Notes: a model not told the origin generated them from the letters alone. Shown: positions 20,583-31,938, counted from the first letter of the stretch. The stretch: DNA of 64,000 nucleotides from Linderina pennispora (GCF_002104995.1 NW_024468265.1:62001-126000), one strand, 5' to 3'. Program-made: numbers and translations.

Positions 20583-22922
20583 CTACAGACTCAGGTAGTC
20601 GTCCGAGTCATCGCCGTAGTCGATCATGTCCTCCAGGTCCACTGTCGGCCGCCGGCTGAACATTGGCAGCTCCGGCGACGTGGGAGTAACCGGATCCATG
20701 CGTCCTGTCTCCAGCGGCCGCGAGACAACAATCACCGGTCGTGGCACAACGCCCGCGGTCTGCCTGCGCGGCGACCTCTGCTGCTTCATTTCCTGGTCCC
20801 CACACGCACTTTGCGGCCGCCTATCATATCTGCTGCGCCCGTATCTGCTAACCGCCCTTCCCTGCTGCCAATACTGCCGCTGTCTACTGTACTCCGGGGA
20901 CATCGACCGGTCATCGGGCGGCGTCAGTGGCGCCAGAACCCGTCGCGGCGCATCGAACCTGGGTGGGTCGTAGTCGTCCATGGGCGGTGTCTTGGCGCGC
21001 CTGTGCTTTGGCCGCTCCACCGGCGGCTCCATCGGCATATGCCAGAGCTCCTCTAGATCCTCGTCCATGTCCGGCAGGCTCTCGGCTGTCACCGCAAACT
21101 CCTTGGGCAATGGCACTGGCTTCTCTGCCACCTGCTCCTTGGGCCGCAAGTCGCCGGGCAGGAGGTTCTTGCAGCGCCTGATATCCGCAATCGTCGGCAG
21201 TGGCTGTGTGGATTTCGCAACTTGTCGGCTGATATTCGGGTTCGCTGGTGACCGGCTCCTGGGTCCTGGCCCGGGTTCCTTGTTAGTTGTGAAAGAGCTT
21301 CTATGCCGAGGCTCCCTTTCCGCTCTGAATGGACTTCTATGCCGCAGTTCCCTGTCTGCTCTGAATGGACTTCTATGCCGCAGTTCCCTGTCCGCTCTGA
21401 ATGGGCTTCTATGCCGGAGTGCACGCATTGCTGATCGCCGGGGCTCTGCAGGTGTCCGGTTTCTGCTGGGATTCCATTGCCGTGCCATGGGTCCTGTGTT
21501 TGCCACGCTCAACTTCCGCGCTTGTCTTGCTGCAACTGCTGATTTGTCGGCCGCCTGCCGTGCCTCTCTTTGTGGCTCCTCTGGCCCTCTGGCTACCGCT
21601 CTTCTCTCCAAAACATGCTCCTCCCGCGCTGTCGATTCAGCCCTGGCCGGCTTGGTTCTTGATGGCTGAGCTTCTCCGACAACCTGTTGCTGCTTAGCCA
21701 CCAGGACCTCACTTTTGGCCTGTTTTTGCTCCTTGGCCGGCGACTTTTCTCTAACCGCCTTGCATTCCTTGACTGGCGAATTCACTCTACCTGACCTTGT
21801 CTCTTTTGCCACTGGCAGTTCAGCTACCTGCACTGCATTTGCCTGGATTCGTTGTGTCGCCCACAGATTCTGGCTTGGCCTTGGCGACGGTATTGGCCCG
21901 AGCCGGTCCCTAATACTGCCCTTTTTCTGCACCCACTGCGAATTCTGTTCCCTGGCCCGCCAGCCCTGCGGATCCATGGTACCACGAGCCGCTAGACGCA
22001 ATGGCTGCGGACCAAGCCGGTCCGAAATCCTGCTGCGCTTGACTGCTGGCGGCTGCCGGCGATATATTGGCGGATATTGTGGCTGGGCTGGTTCCTGTGG
22101 TGGTTCCTGTGGTGGTTCCTGGGGCGGTTCCTGGGGCGGTTCCTGCGGTGGTTCTTGCGGTTGGACAGCAGGAACTGCATGTGGCACTGGGGGAATGAGT
22201 GGCAGCGGCAGCATGGCCGATGGTATTGGCGGCAGGTCCACAGGCATTGGCCGAACCAGGCCGCCTGCAGTCATACACGGCTGCGAAACGAGCACCGGCA
22301 CCAGATCGTGGGAGCCAATACATGGCGGCGCCCCGACGGCCGTCAGATTGTCGCCCGGTGTGCTTCCCACACCAACTCGCACTACTGGTGCTCCGGGCGT
22401 GTCACCCGCCTGCTCCGTGTTCATCCGGTGGCTTGCTCTGCGGATCTCAACTGTCGCCTCCATCCCCATTTCCCGCGCCAGGCTCTGCATTTCCAGTCCT
22501 AGCACTGACCGCAGTGCCTCCTTGTAGGCGTCCTCCATTTGCTGCCCAAAGAAGCTGCGCCGCTGCATAGCCGTCGCACCCACCTCAGCAATCGTTGGCA
22601 GACGCTCGGCAAACGTCTCCAGAGGCTGCTCCGCTTGCCGGATGCGCTGCTGCACTGTCTGCCGAGAGATGTTAGACTGCTTGCGTTTCTGCCACGCCTG
22701 ATGCTGCCGCTTGCCGATCGCCTTGCTGCTGCCGTTGAAAGCGCTGCCGGTGATCTGCCGATACCCCTGCTTAGCCCTCTTGTTGCTGTGCGCTGAACCG
22801 GCTATTGTGAGCGTGTCGTTGTGTCCACGCTTGTTGCTATGCTGGGGGCTACCACGGCCTGCAATTGATATTCCCTGCGTGCCCGCCGCCTTTATTTTGA
22901 TTCCCAAAGCGCCCTTGTTCAT
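20583..22922 (-). CDS. Large disordered Pro/Arg-rich protein of unknown function
   Basis: 779 residues from ATG 22922, convergent with NUP155 (78 bp between stops). No known domain. Two conserved-looking islands resemble each other: LPTIAEVGATAMQRRSFFGQQ (about residues 108-128) and LPTIADIRRCKNLLPGDLRP (about 580). The first continues into a helical EDAYKEALRSVLGLEMQ segment. Two RDRLGP-type motifs (SRISDRLGP near 300 and SIRDRLGP near 336) flank basic stretches. Between lie QEPP repeats (about 254-279) and four RHRSPFRADREL-type repeats (about 500-545). It ends in an acidic tail. Basic, low-complexity composition suggests a nuclear or nucleic-acid-associated protein, but that is only composition. 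The frame is open despite the repeats. Confidence 0.75.
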   Translation of the reverse strand: MNKGALGIKIKAAGTQGISIAGRGSPQHSNKRGHNDTLTIAGSAHSNKRAKQGYRQITGSAFNGSSKAIGKRQHQAWQKRKQSNISRQTVQQRIRQAEQPLETFAERLPTIAEVGATAMQRRSFFGQQMEDAYKEALRSVLGLEMQSLAREMGMEATVEIRRASHRMNTEQAGDTPGAPVVRVGVGSTPGDNLTAVGAPPCIGSHDLVPVLVSQPCMTAGGLVRPMPVDLPPIPSAMLPLPLIPPVPHAVPAVQPQEPPQEPPQEPPQEPPQEPPQEPAQPQYPPIYRRQPPAVKRSRISDRLGPQPLRLAARGTMDPQGWRAREQNSQWVQKKGSIRDRLGPIPSPRPSQNLWATQRIQANAVQVAELPVAKETRSGRVNSPVKECKAVREKSPAKEQKQAKSEVLVAKQQQVVGEAQPSRTKPARAESTAREEHVLERRAVARGPEEPQREARQAADKSAVAARQARKLSVANTGPMARQWNPSRNRTPAEPRRSAMRALRHRSPFRADRELRHRSPFRADRELRHRSPFRAEREPRHRSSFTTNKEPGPGPRSRSPANPNISRQVAKSTQPLPTIADIRRCKNLLPGDLRPKEQVAEKPVPLPKEFAVTAESLPDMDEDLEELWHMPMEPPVERPKHRRAKTPPMDDYDPPRFDAPRRVLAPLTPPDDRSMSPEYSRQRQYWQQGRAVSRYGRSRYDRRPQSACGDQEMKQQRSPRRQTAGVVPRPVIVVSRPLETGRMDPVTPTSPELPMFSRRPTVDLEDMIDYGDDSDDYLSL
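21290..21420. repeat. 36-bp tandem repeat, about 3.5 copies
   Basis: Near-identical 36-bp units encode the 12-residue unit RHRSPFRADREL on minus; the last copies diverge to RAEREP and TTNKEP. High DNA identity between adjacent copies suggests recent expansion. Confidence 0.9.
22083..22160. repeat. 12-bp tandem repeat encoding QEPP units
   Basis: Six 12-bp units, each coding Gln-Glu-Pro-Pro on minus, differing by one or two bases. Confidence 0.9.
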
Positions 22923-24733
22923 ACTTACTGAAGGAACCCCTTCTCTTTTGAATTATATGGTGAATAGAAAATGAAGGCTAGGTTAGTGAAATATTAGACA
23001 GTAATGTGATATGTGCAATAAAATGGCCAGGTGCAGTGGATATACGCAGAACAAGGAGGAGAGGAAGAAAAACTAAAAGTATGGAAAGCCGGTCGAGGGG
23101 AGAGCTAGGCGGAAGGGAGTCAAGGGCGGGGAAACATTGGACAACTAAACGCTATATGGCGAGCAGAGATAAAGTGTTTTAAAAAAAAAAGTCACTACAT
23201 ACCACTTCAGCTTTGGTGTCGCACAGCTCTGGGAACTCTTTTTCCAAAACAATGCCCATTTACAATGGACAAACCCCCCTTCGCAGGATGGGTGGAGTGG
23301 AGGAAGAAAAAAAGAAAAAAGGAGGCTGGTATTATGATTACAAGGCCTGAGATAAGAGGCGGCCCTCTGCCTGCATTGTAATCTCCATTCGCGAATACTC
23401 AGGACACCGCCCCCTCCCTCGTCGTCCCCTCATCCAACCTCATATACGGGCCGATCCATATTCTGTGCGTTAATTTGATGTGCCTTGTGATTGAAACATC
23501 GCTACATTGATGCTAATACCGCCAGTATACTATTTATCTTCTATCCAGAATGCTGCATGCAGTGCATTGTACGCCAGTATTGGCTGCTAGACAGATGTGA
23601 CTCGGTGTCACTATCCTCCGGCTATAGTGCGACATGCTACCTCACCGCATGCAACCAGCGTCAGCCATATGAGCCAGACCCGCATCCCCATCCTTAATTG
23701 CATCTCCCTCCCCTAGAAGGCAACCGCCACAAACCCCCATGCTCCCACAGCCACAGCCTTCTCGCATAAAGCCCTCCAGAAATAGCACCTGGTAGCCCAG
23801 GCCGTTCGTCTGAGCAGCATATTCATTGTCATACACGCAAAGTATGCCTTTTAGACTTGGCAGCTAGCAGCGCGGTTAGGGCTGTTTTGGGGAGGATTGC
23901 TCAAGAAGCCTCCGCTAGCCCGTAGAGGAGAATACACGGACTGCATGGGTGGCTCAAATATACATTCTAATTTCACGAACAAAACCGGTATTCTCCAAAA
24001 CGCATAGTGATTAGTCAAAATAGATCAAGGACATGGTTGTATTCTCCTGTCTCTCCACTGCGTGCCCGGCAATCCCGCCATCTCCAGACACCGCCTCCCA
24101 ACATGCCATGCGAAATGCCGGAGTCTCTATTAGCACGCCTAGCATGTGCATCAGCCGGGCAACATACCGTGCCGTCGCTTAGTAGAACTGCTTCGACGCA
24201 AGAAGCCGCAAGGGCTCAAGTTCCTGCAGATCAAGCAAAGGAAGTTTCCTAATATACACGCACTGTATTGACTGCATGTAAGTGGATGAGGGGTTGTGTA
24301 CTTTTCGCCCATCTTCGTGGATGGCACGCAGTAGAAGCACTAGCATGTCGAGGCCGGAGCAATAGAATGCGCTTGCTGTGATTGTGTACCATGATGATGT
24401 AGTAAAAAGGGGGTCTGTCCGAGCAGAAGCAGAATCTGATTACTATGGTAGTGGCAATGTCAGTAGAGTGGTTTTATATCGCCGGACTTGAGAAGCCGTG
24501 AATGAGAGTTTCTCGTATACTTATTCTCTAACGGAGATTTAAGATCCTGGATTCCACATCTGTATTCAAGGCTCCCCATCACTCCAATTCCTAGCAGCTT
24601 TGTTTTAGAATAACAATTTCATTGTTAATCAGAATGCGAGCAAAATTTAGTCCTACACCTTGTAACCATGGCTTCTATAAGCTGATATGAACAGCCATGC
24701 TGAAGGGAACAAGTTCATATGCATGGGAGCCAC
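22923..24733. other. Gene-poor 1.8 kb stretch
   Basis: Only short open frames with no motif. Several purine or A runs (23181, 23306-23320) are present. No tRNA, rRNA or transposon ends recognised. Confidence 0.5.
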
Positions 24734-25147
24734 CTAGTACAAATAGCAGGGATACTTATATCCGCTGCACCATGGCCAGCTAGCACACACGCAGTACCCA
24801 ACATCACCACACCCACAGCGCTTGCGGAAGCTGGTAAAGGCACTGTTATTGCCATGCACGTTATCGCACGCCTGGCATGCATTGGCATTGCTGGTATACA
24901 CGGCGTTCTCATTAGAGTTGCAGTGGCTGCAGGCATAGCCAACGTTGTTGTTGAATGCACTGGTGAACGGGACGCCCCAGCCGCCACCGCTTGCACCGCA
25001 GCGCTTGGTGGGCTTCGGCTGAGCAGTAGCTGGAGCGCTGTGGTGCGCGGCTGCGACGCTGGGATCAGCAACAGGCGTAGCGCTAGACTGAAGTGCAAAT
25101 GTCGCAAGAGTAGCGAAAACAGCGATCGGAGTAGCGGAGGAAAGCAT
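24734..25147 (-). CDS. Small secreted cysteine-rich protein, copy A
   Basis: 137 residues from ATG 25147. A signal peptide (about 1-23) is followed by a propeptide ending in Lys48-Arg49, a Kex2-type dibasic site directly before Cys50. The predicted mature part has 88 residues and 11 cysteines in the order C, CxxC, CxxC, CxC, CxC, C, C, and is rich in Gly, Asn and Trp. A second dibasic site (RKR) precedes the CGCG motif. Copy B lies at 60562-61008 on the other strand; residues 18-120 are almost identical between them and the C-terminal 20-30 residues differ. It has the make-up of fungal effector-like or antimicrobial secreted proteins, but I recognise no named family and the function is unknown. 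Confidence 0.85.
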   Translation of the reverse strand: MLSSATPIAVFATLATFALQSSATPVADPSVAAAHHSAPATAQPKPTKRCGASGGGWGVPFTSAFNNNVGYACSHCNSNENAVYTSNANACQACDNVHGNNSAFTSFRKRCGCGDVGYCVCASWPWCSGYKYPCYLY

Positions 25148-25315
25148 GAAAATGAGAGTTGTGTTGATGATTGGAGTGATGAGAGGGTTGTTGTTTGGAG
25201 TAGGCTGCTGGGTGACAAATGTGAATAGGCGTGCTTGTCAGACTATATACAGCCCGACATTCCACCATGACTCAGAGGAAAGTGGACCAGTTGGCATCCC
25301 AGATATATATATCAT
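24734..25315 (-). repeat. Inverted duplicated block A (gene plus promoter)
   Basis: The coding region and roughly 165 bp upstream match the block at 60400-61000 in inverted orientation. Shared promoter pieces include the TATATA box (25244-25249 here), a CAAACAACAACCC segment before the start and a TTCCTCTGAG segment near 25272. Coding identity in the middle of the gene extends to silent sites; the upstream region is somewhat less similar. Confidence 0.9.
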
Positions 25316-26205
25316 GGTACGATATTTTATTGGTGGCTCAGCCTGTATCATGTAGGTCAGATAAATAACTAATGGCAGACTATGCTGACTAGTAATGATG
25401 TTTCAAAAGTGCAGGGCCGCAGATACGTCGCTAGTATGAATTCAACCTTTCCGTGTGACCAATAGCGCTGAGGAAAGCTTGATTAGAACCAGTAGTGAAC
25501 AGCTGGCGTGTGTATTTTTAATGTCTGCACCAGCTTGTAGTAGAAATCAATGCACTGCCCCTCTCCCCAAGTGCTTCTCCGCGAATATGCAGACAGTGCT
25601 GGTGATATTCATGAAAATCCAAAATTAGATCTGCGACACACAGCAGAGTGCAGCAATAGGTATGCGTGTGCGTCCCAGTTTCGATGCACCAAGCAAATGA
25701 CCTACATGGGCGAGCCTCGTACATAAATGTGCATATCGAAACGCGTCGGCAAAGAAAAAACCACACACCCCCAATCCTGGATTGAAGGTAACATCGGCAA
25801 AGAGACATTCGGATGCTTCCTTGTAGATCTCCGTTCTACGGCTTGCAGTTTCGTTCCAATGGGGGCCTTTGGCCAGCGTTTTCTGTTGCTTCGCACCTGT
25901 TTTTAAGAGTGTACTGACAACTGCGGGCCAAATAAAACTTGCATGAGATGTCCTTGGCGCTCCCGAGTTTTCTTCACATGACGATCTTCGAGCGAAGCGC
26001 AGAGAGAATGCGCTCAGTTGTTCTCTTTTTGCCTTCTTTAGGATGGTTCTGGGCTCCCCGTCCGGCACACATGAACACGCCATGGAGCCGTGCCCTTATC
26101 ACCGGGTAGCCAGCGATATAGCAGCCTCCCCGTCTCTCCTTTTCTTCAGTTCGGTTTAATTCTGCTCTATTATCCAAACGCTTTATATGTGCACACATCC
26201 TCCTG
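25148..26205. other. Intergenic between two divergent genes
   Basis: Left part is the promoter of the cysteine-rich gene. Minus frames at 25518-26083 are open but show no motif and are probably chance. Promoter elements of the plus gene at 26206 should lie near the right end (CTTTATATG near 26181). Confidence 0.45.
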
Positions 26206-26969
26206 ATGCCACTAACAAGGAAGCTGACAATCGCTAAAAGCAACGATGGTGGGCCCACCATCTACGTGTATGAAGGAGCCGCCACTGGCCCAACCGCATC
26301 AAAACCCAGTGAGATCCTGGGGCTGGCGTATACGCTCTACCGTGATAGAGACAGACTGTACATCAGCAGAGGGCTAGACATGCACGGCAGCAAAGCGACC
26401 ATGATCGCCAATGTCAACGGCTTTGAGGGCGTGACGGCAAAGATAAACGCTGGCGCGCAGACATTCGCCTCAACGCGCCGTGTCAGCAGTATGCCATGGA
26501 AATTCACCGATGAGTCGCAGCAGAAATTCAAATGGCACGTGACATCGCAGGGCCGGTACTGGGACCTACGCACCAAGGGCGGCAGCAATGCCGCGACATT
26601 CACAAACAACGGGCCGTTTGAAGAGACGCTTGGGGTGCTGGAATTCACCAGAGGCGCTAGCGAGTCATTTACACAGCTTACGCTGCTAACGTGGAACCTT
26701 ACCAGACAATCGCTCAACGATCAGCGCCAAAAAAAAGCGCCAATCACTCGCCCAATACGACGAATGCCTGGTTCATTGACGGGTTTTATGGCAGCGATGG
26801 CAGCGGCCATTCCAATAGCCAGCATGGGTGGTACATCTCGGGTGGTGGACACCACCATGGCGATCACGGCGGCGATTGTGGTGGAGGCCATAGCGGTGGT
26901 GGCGGCGATTGCGGCGGCGGTGGTGGTGGTGGCGGTGACAGCGGCAGCGGCGGCGGCGGCGGTAACTAG
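26206..26969 (+). CDS. Possible tubby/LOR-like protein with Gly/His/Cys-rich tail
   Basis: Residues 1-170 form a compact beta-rich domain: ADVYEG-like start (IYVYEGAATG), SSMPWKFTDESQQKFKWHV, GRYWDLRTKGGSN and LGVLEFTRGA. This pattern is like the small fungal tubby-like domain proteins (DUF6593 type), stated from memory of the family. The natural tail lies in another frame: NTTNAWFIDGFYGSDGSG, then GGGHHHGDHGGDCGGG and a long glycine run ending GGN. The change of frame is at a run of eight A's (26729-26736), where nine would restore it. An alternative is an intron from GTGGAA near 26690 to ATGGCAG near 26799, which also keeps phase. The tail looks able to bind metal, but nothing proves it. 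Confidence 0.6.
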
Positions 26970-27436
26970 CAATGCCAGGCCATTGCTTCCATATCGTCTT
27001 TATCGCTACCCTGTTGTGTATTTAGTTAAATTCTCCTATGTCAAAACGAGTCTTGCAGTGACGTGTAGCGAAGAAAGATTCCCCCGAGCTCGGCGTTCAT
27101 CGGTCGTTTTCTGTGGATCAGCCGTGTGTGCTAAAAATACTATCTGAGCACCGTCTCTTGCCGATTATATCGGCAGACCATTGCTCGTTTAAGCTTTGAG
27201 TGTGCATGTTTGCACAGGCCTGGGCTGTTGGCACAGTCCTGACCAACACACATCACGTGCAACATTGAGTGGTCCACAGTTGGACTTTTACAAACCCCTT
27301 GTCCTCAGGTCCCGGTCTACCCAGTATAAAGACAGCCTCTCGGAGTAGCCTCTGCCACAGCTCTCGTCTCCTTCAGCTGTTTGTGCTTGGCTCCTCAGTC
27401 TATATCTCTTATTTCTAGGCGCCCTATCACAGCACC
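26970..27436 (+). promoter_or_regulatory. Promoter of the HAD phosphatase gene
   Basis: A clean TATAAA at 27325-27330 lies 107 bp before the ATG, followed by CT-rich leader sequence. No gene in the rest of the interval. Confidence 0.6.
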
Positions 27437-28120
27437 ATGCCAGCCAAAACTGCAACGCTCAAAGCCAAGGGGCTCATCTTTGATCTCGACGGCACCCTGA
27501 TCAGCACCCTGGAGGTTACAGAGAAGATATACACAAAGTACGCCGTTAAATACAACATTGACCCGGCGCCCATCCTTGCCCATTGCCATGGGGTGCCGAC
27601 ACAGGAGGTGCTGAAGAAGTTCTATCCTGACCGAGATGCACACGGTTGAGAAGGCGCTGGAGCTCGAGAAGGAGGCTGCTGAGATTCTCGACGGGGTGAG
27701 GGTAATTCCAGGGTGCGTCAGAGCTGCTGGCGTCGCTGCCGGCCGAGCGCTGGTCGATTTTCACCTCCGGCCTGCCACTTCTGGCGCACCCGCGCATGAG
27801 GCGCTTGCAGCTGCCCATCCCCAGTGTGTTTATTACGCCGCTCGACATTCACCAATGGAAAACCCCATCCCGAGGGATACATTCGCGCCGCCAAGGACCT
27901 AGGGTTCAATGCCAAGGACTGCATCGTATTTGAGGACGCGCATGCAGGCACCAAGGCCGGCCATGATTCGGGTGCCACCGTCATTGGTATCCGGACGCTG
28001 CTCTCGGAAGCGCAGCTCAAGGAGGCCGGTGCCGACTATACGGTCCGGGACATGTCCAGGGTGTCTGTGTGCGTCGACCAGACCACAGGCGACCTAACTA
28101 TCACACTCAACGAGGAGTAA
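27437..28120 (+). CDS. GPP/DOG-type HAD phosphatase, three +1 frameshifts
   Basis: Starts MPAKTATLKAKGLIFDLDGT; the DLDGT motif carries the nucleophile and acid/base aspartates. The cap region holds HGVPTQEVLKKFYPD; later pieces are WSIFTSGL (motif II), NGKPHPEGY (motif III lysine) and VFEDAHAG (motif IV). These match glycerol-3-phosphate phosphatases and 2-deoxyglucose-6-phosphate phosphatases. The frame changes by +1 three times: at 27632 (after YPD), at 27714-27717 (after VIPG) and at 27850 (before TNGKPHPEG). Dropping one base at each site gives about 226 residues, near the usual length of about 240. No stop codon or missing motif is seen beyond this, so either the sequence carries insertion errors or inactivation is very recent. 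Confidence 0.85.
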
Positions 28121-28457
28121 AGCAAGAAAGTGCTTTATCAATTAGGACGGAATAAATGAGCAGTGTTTTCGTATTTCCAGCATGCAATTGCCAGCTTCCG
28201 CCTTCCTAATGAACCCACTCGCTCCGGATCAGGATCGGATCTGGCGATCAACAGCCCGAAAAACGCGCAGCCAGCCTCAGGTCCTCCTTTTCTAGCTGCT
28301 GGGTCCAACAGCAGCACAGCTCGGCCAACACCAACTCTACCCTCTAATACACATTCTTCCTCGGTGCCTTTCTCGATTTGACCCCAAATTCTGCTTTTCC
28401 ATTGTACAGCTTCCGTTCAATTCTTGTGGCCCTTGCTACCCAGCTCACAACATTCAA
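28121..28457. other. Short intergenic, RAD54 upstream region
   Basis: A 72-codon frame at 28163-28381 is Ser/Pro-rich and unsupported. CAAAT and pyrimidine tracts precede the RAD54 start. Confidence 0.45.
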
Positions 28458-31017
28458 ATGCTTTCAGGCATGCCAGCCGCTGTGCAGCAGATTCCAAATC
28501 GGCGTCTGTTCAGGCCATTTGTGTCGCCGTCAAGAAGTAAGCCTGCCGGTGAAGCGGCGGCAAAGCACCCAACACGATCGTTGAAGCAGGTCTTTTCTGT
28601 GCGCAAATCCGCAGTCGCATCGTCTACCAACCAGCTGTTGCCCAGCAAGCGCAGGCGAGTGTCAGAGAGCAACAGTGGGGAAGATGACAGCGGTGAGACA
28701 GCCAAGGAGGACGACTGTATACCGGGGGTGAACTATAACGGCATGTCGAGGAAGCTTTTCAAACCGTTCAGACCGCCCAAGGCTATTCGGCCCGTGTCAG
28801 CCGACCAAGAAGATGCTGCGGGTAACAGCATGTGTGACCAGCAAAATACCAGATTTAGTATGGGCCGGGGCTCGCTGGGGTGTCAGACGCAGGAAGATAG
28901 TGCCACGCGGCCCGCGATACAGCGCCGACACAGAGGATGCCGTAGTGCTATATAGACCAGGGACTGGGGCCGATGGAGCAGAATCACAGCAGTCTTCAAC
29001 GTCGTCGCAATCAGGGGACAGTGCGGCAACGCTTGTGCCGATTGCAAACCGTAACAAGTCACTGAAGAGCCTTTTAGGGTGAAAGGCAGGCGAAAGCAGT
29101 GCAGCGTTGAAGGAAGTGCCGGTGGTAGTTGACCCAGCGCTGGGCCGTAAGCTGCGTCCGCACCAAGTTGAGGGAGTGAAGTTCCTGTTCAACTGCACAA
29201 CTGGACGCATCTACAAGAACGCGTTCGGGTGTATCATGGCCGACGAGATGGGTCTTGGGCAAGACTCTGCAGTGCATCAGCACTGCTGTGGACGCTGCTG
29301 CAGCAGTCGCCGACGCCTGGAAAGCCAACGATCGAAAAGTGCGTGGTTGCTGTCCAAGCAGCTTGGTCAAGAACTGGGCTAACGAGATTGTAAAGTGGCT
29401 CGGGTCGACCAAGATTGCGCCGCTGGCTTGCGATAACAAAGGCACGAAGGAGAAGGTCACTCCGCAGTCTGGAGCAGTTTATCGGCGCGCGTGGCCGCAT
29501 GATCATCCACCCGGTTCTGATTATCTCGTACGAGACCCTGCGCACATACATTAATGTGCTGTCCAGGGGCCCCATCGGCTTGCTGCTGTGTGATGAGGGG
29601 CACAGGCTCAAGAACTCGGCTTCGCAGACATTCCAGGCGCTGGATTCGCTCAAGGTCGAGAGGCGTGTGATTTTGTCGGGCACTCCTATCCAGAACGACC
29701 TGTCCGAGTATTTTTCGCTGCTCAATTTCACCAACCCAGGGCTGCTGGGCTCGACACAAGAGTTCCGCAAAAAGTATGAGCTGCCCATTCTGCGTGGGCG
29801 CGACTGCCCTTGCCACCGACAGCGAGCAGAAGAGAGGCGACGAAATGCTGGCGGAGCTCAATGCCATTGCCAGCAAGGTCATCATCCGCCGCACCAACGA
29901 CCTGCTGTCCAAGTACCTTCCAGTCAAATACGAGCACGTTGTGTTCTGTCCACTGACTGAGCTGCAGACCGACCTGTACGAGCTGTTCCTGAAGTCAAAG
30001 GAGGCGCGCGCTGCGATTGGTGAAGGTGGCAAATGCGCGCTGCAGACGATCATCAATCTAGGCAAACTATGTAACCACCCAAGCCTGATCGATATCACGA
30101 AGCATGTCCAGGGATACCAGGCGGTGACACCCAAGGAGTATTTCACCGACAGATTGCAACCCGCGTCCAGGAGCGGTGGTAGTATTGGGCGACGTGGTGC
30201 AGCGATCCGCGGAATGCAGATGATGCAGCAAGGCGACAGTTCTTCGACCAACCAGCCGTTCCATCCCAGGTGGTCCAGCAAAATGGCGCTGCTCGACCGT
30301 ATGTTGCAGCAGATTAGTCGGGGGCGCGAGAAGGACAAGATTGTGCTGATTTCAAACTACACGCAGACACTAAACCTGTTTGAGGAACTGTGCAAGGGGC
30401 GCGGGTTCGGCTACTACCGCCTCGACGGCTCTATGACGATCCCTAAGCGGCAGCAGATTGTTGACCAGTTCAACAACCCAAATGACCCTGCTTTCGTCTT
30501 CTTGCTTTCGTCCAAGGCGGGCGGCTGCGGAATCAACCTGGTCGGTGCCAACCGGCTGGTCTTGTTTGACAGCAGCTTCAACCCGGCAGACAATCTTCAG
30601 GCGTGCGGGCGAATCTGGCGCGATGGGCAAAAGAAGACCTGCTATATTTATACCATGGCTACTACCGGCACAGTCGAAGAGAAGATTTTCCAGCGGCAGG
30701 CATACAAGACGTCGCTGGCCACCTGTGTCGTGGATGAGCAGGAGAACGTTGACCGGCACTTTTCGCGCGATCAAATGCGCCAGCTGTTCAAGGCCAGGCT
30801 GCGTGGCGAGACTATGTGTGATACGCATGACCAGTTCAAGTGCCGGAGATGCGTACATGGAAGGCAGGCGATCAAGGCGTCAGAGAATATGGACTTTGCG
30901 GACCACAATTCATGGGAGCATTTCGGCCAAACCGATGCACCCAAGCTACAAGACCAGCTATTGCGCTCATGCATGGGCAAGGATGTATCATTTGTGTTCC
31001 AGTACAAGTCGCATTGA
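28458..31017 (+). CDS. RAD54 recombination-repair SNF2 translocase, many frame breaks
   Basis: Begins [21 protein letters not shown]; an [11 protein letters not shown] segment and [15 protein letters not shown] match the RAD54 N-terminus. The helicase core holds [23 protein letters not shown] (Walker A), [65 protein letters not shown] and [11 protein letters not shown]-like [15 protein letters not shown], ending FVFQYKSH. It would drive Rad51 strand exchange on chromatin. Breaks: +1 at 28881, 29257-29260 (inside Walker A), 29282, 29465 and 29805; -1 near 29349; and an in-frame TGA at 29080-29082. Downstream of 29805 about 400 residues are open. Six shifts and one stop in 1 kb, with perfect conservation elsewhere, point to sequence error or very young decay. 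Confidence 0.88.
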
Positions 31018-31938
31018 ATATATGTTATATGTCAAGCTAATAAACTAATTTCTGGTGAGGAATTGTATACAACCAGTGGTTGGATGCATGGACTGCGTTG
31101 GCATTAATGCTGGCCCAGCAGACACTTTTATATACAGTAGATATTCGGCAACAATGGCAAGCAAGCGTGGATGAATGTCCATATGCTTCGCATAATGATA
31201 TTACTGACGGCTGGACCAGCATAAGAGGGCCGTGTGTAATATTGGTGATACCCATAGACCTGATTTCACATGCAGCCTGCTTGTTTAGGAAAGCGCCGCA
31301 ACAATACTGCGCAGCACTTGGCTCATACGGCTGACGGAATCTCCAGCTCACACGATCTGCCAAGATTCCGCATTTGTGCAACAGTCGGTCTGCCACACAT
31401 CCTTTGTCCACTGGAGCTGGTGCTCTCAACAGCACCGACGGAAAATTGTGACCAACAGCATCCCCCAAAAGGCTTTCTGTCACCTTGCAAATATTTAAAT
31501 ATCCAGTCATCGAGATGTGAGGGGCCATAAAACCAGTAGGAATTTGTAATCCAAAGAAGGAAAAAAAGAAAGTAGCGTGATTTCAGAATCAGGTTGTGTG
31601 AATATTTATAATGTGTATTACTGGCAGGCTAAGGACTCGGCACCCCTATATAATGTCGGCCAAGCCCTACATACTGTCGGCCGAGCTTCACTGAGCTCCG
31701 ATACAAATTCCCGAAAAGCTGCACTTTATGAACCTATCCCCTGCTTGTTCGCAGGTATTGCTGCTGTATTTACATCTGTCCGTATTGTCATCGCCGGCCG
31801 ATTATCTTGCTTGCTTACTAACACGGAGCCACGTTATTTTTAAAGGGTCTACAGGCACATGCTTCACTGGGCTTTGGTAGGTCGCTTTTTCTTTCACATC
31901 TCGTATATTTTCTATTCTTTTTCTGGTCGTAATCTTTG
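31018..31938. other. Intergenic, RasGEF upstream region
   Basis: A minus frame at 31037-31528 (ATG at 31528, 163 codons) is cysteine-rich but lacks a signal peptide or motif; I leave it unannotated. The last 150 bp are T/C-rich, as in leaders of this genome. Confidence 0.45.

Noticed and set aside
25625-26083. 152-codon minus-strand frame
   Set aside because: No motif, no signal peptide, overlaps other frames in AT-mixed intergenic DNA.
31037-31528. 163-codon cysteine-containing minus frame
   Set aside because: No signal peptide, no regular cysteine spacing and no recognisable domain.
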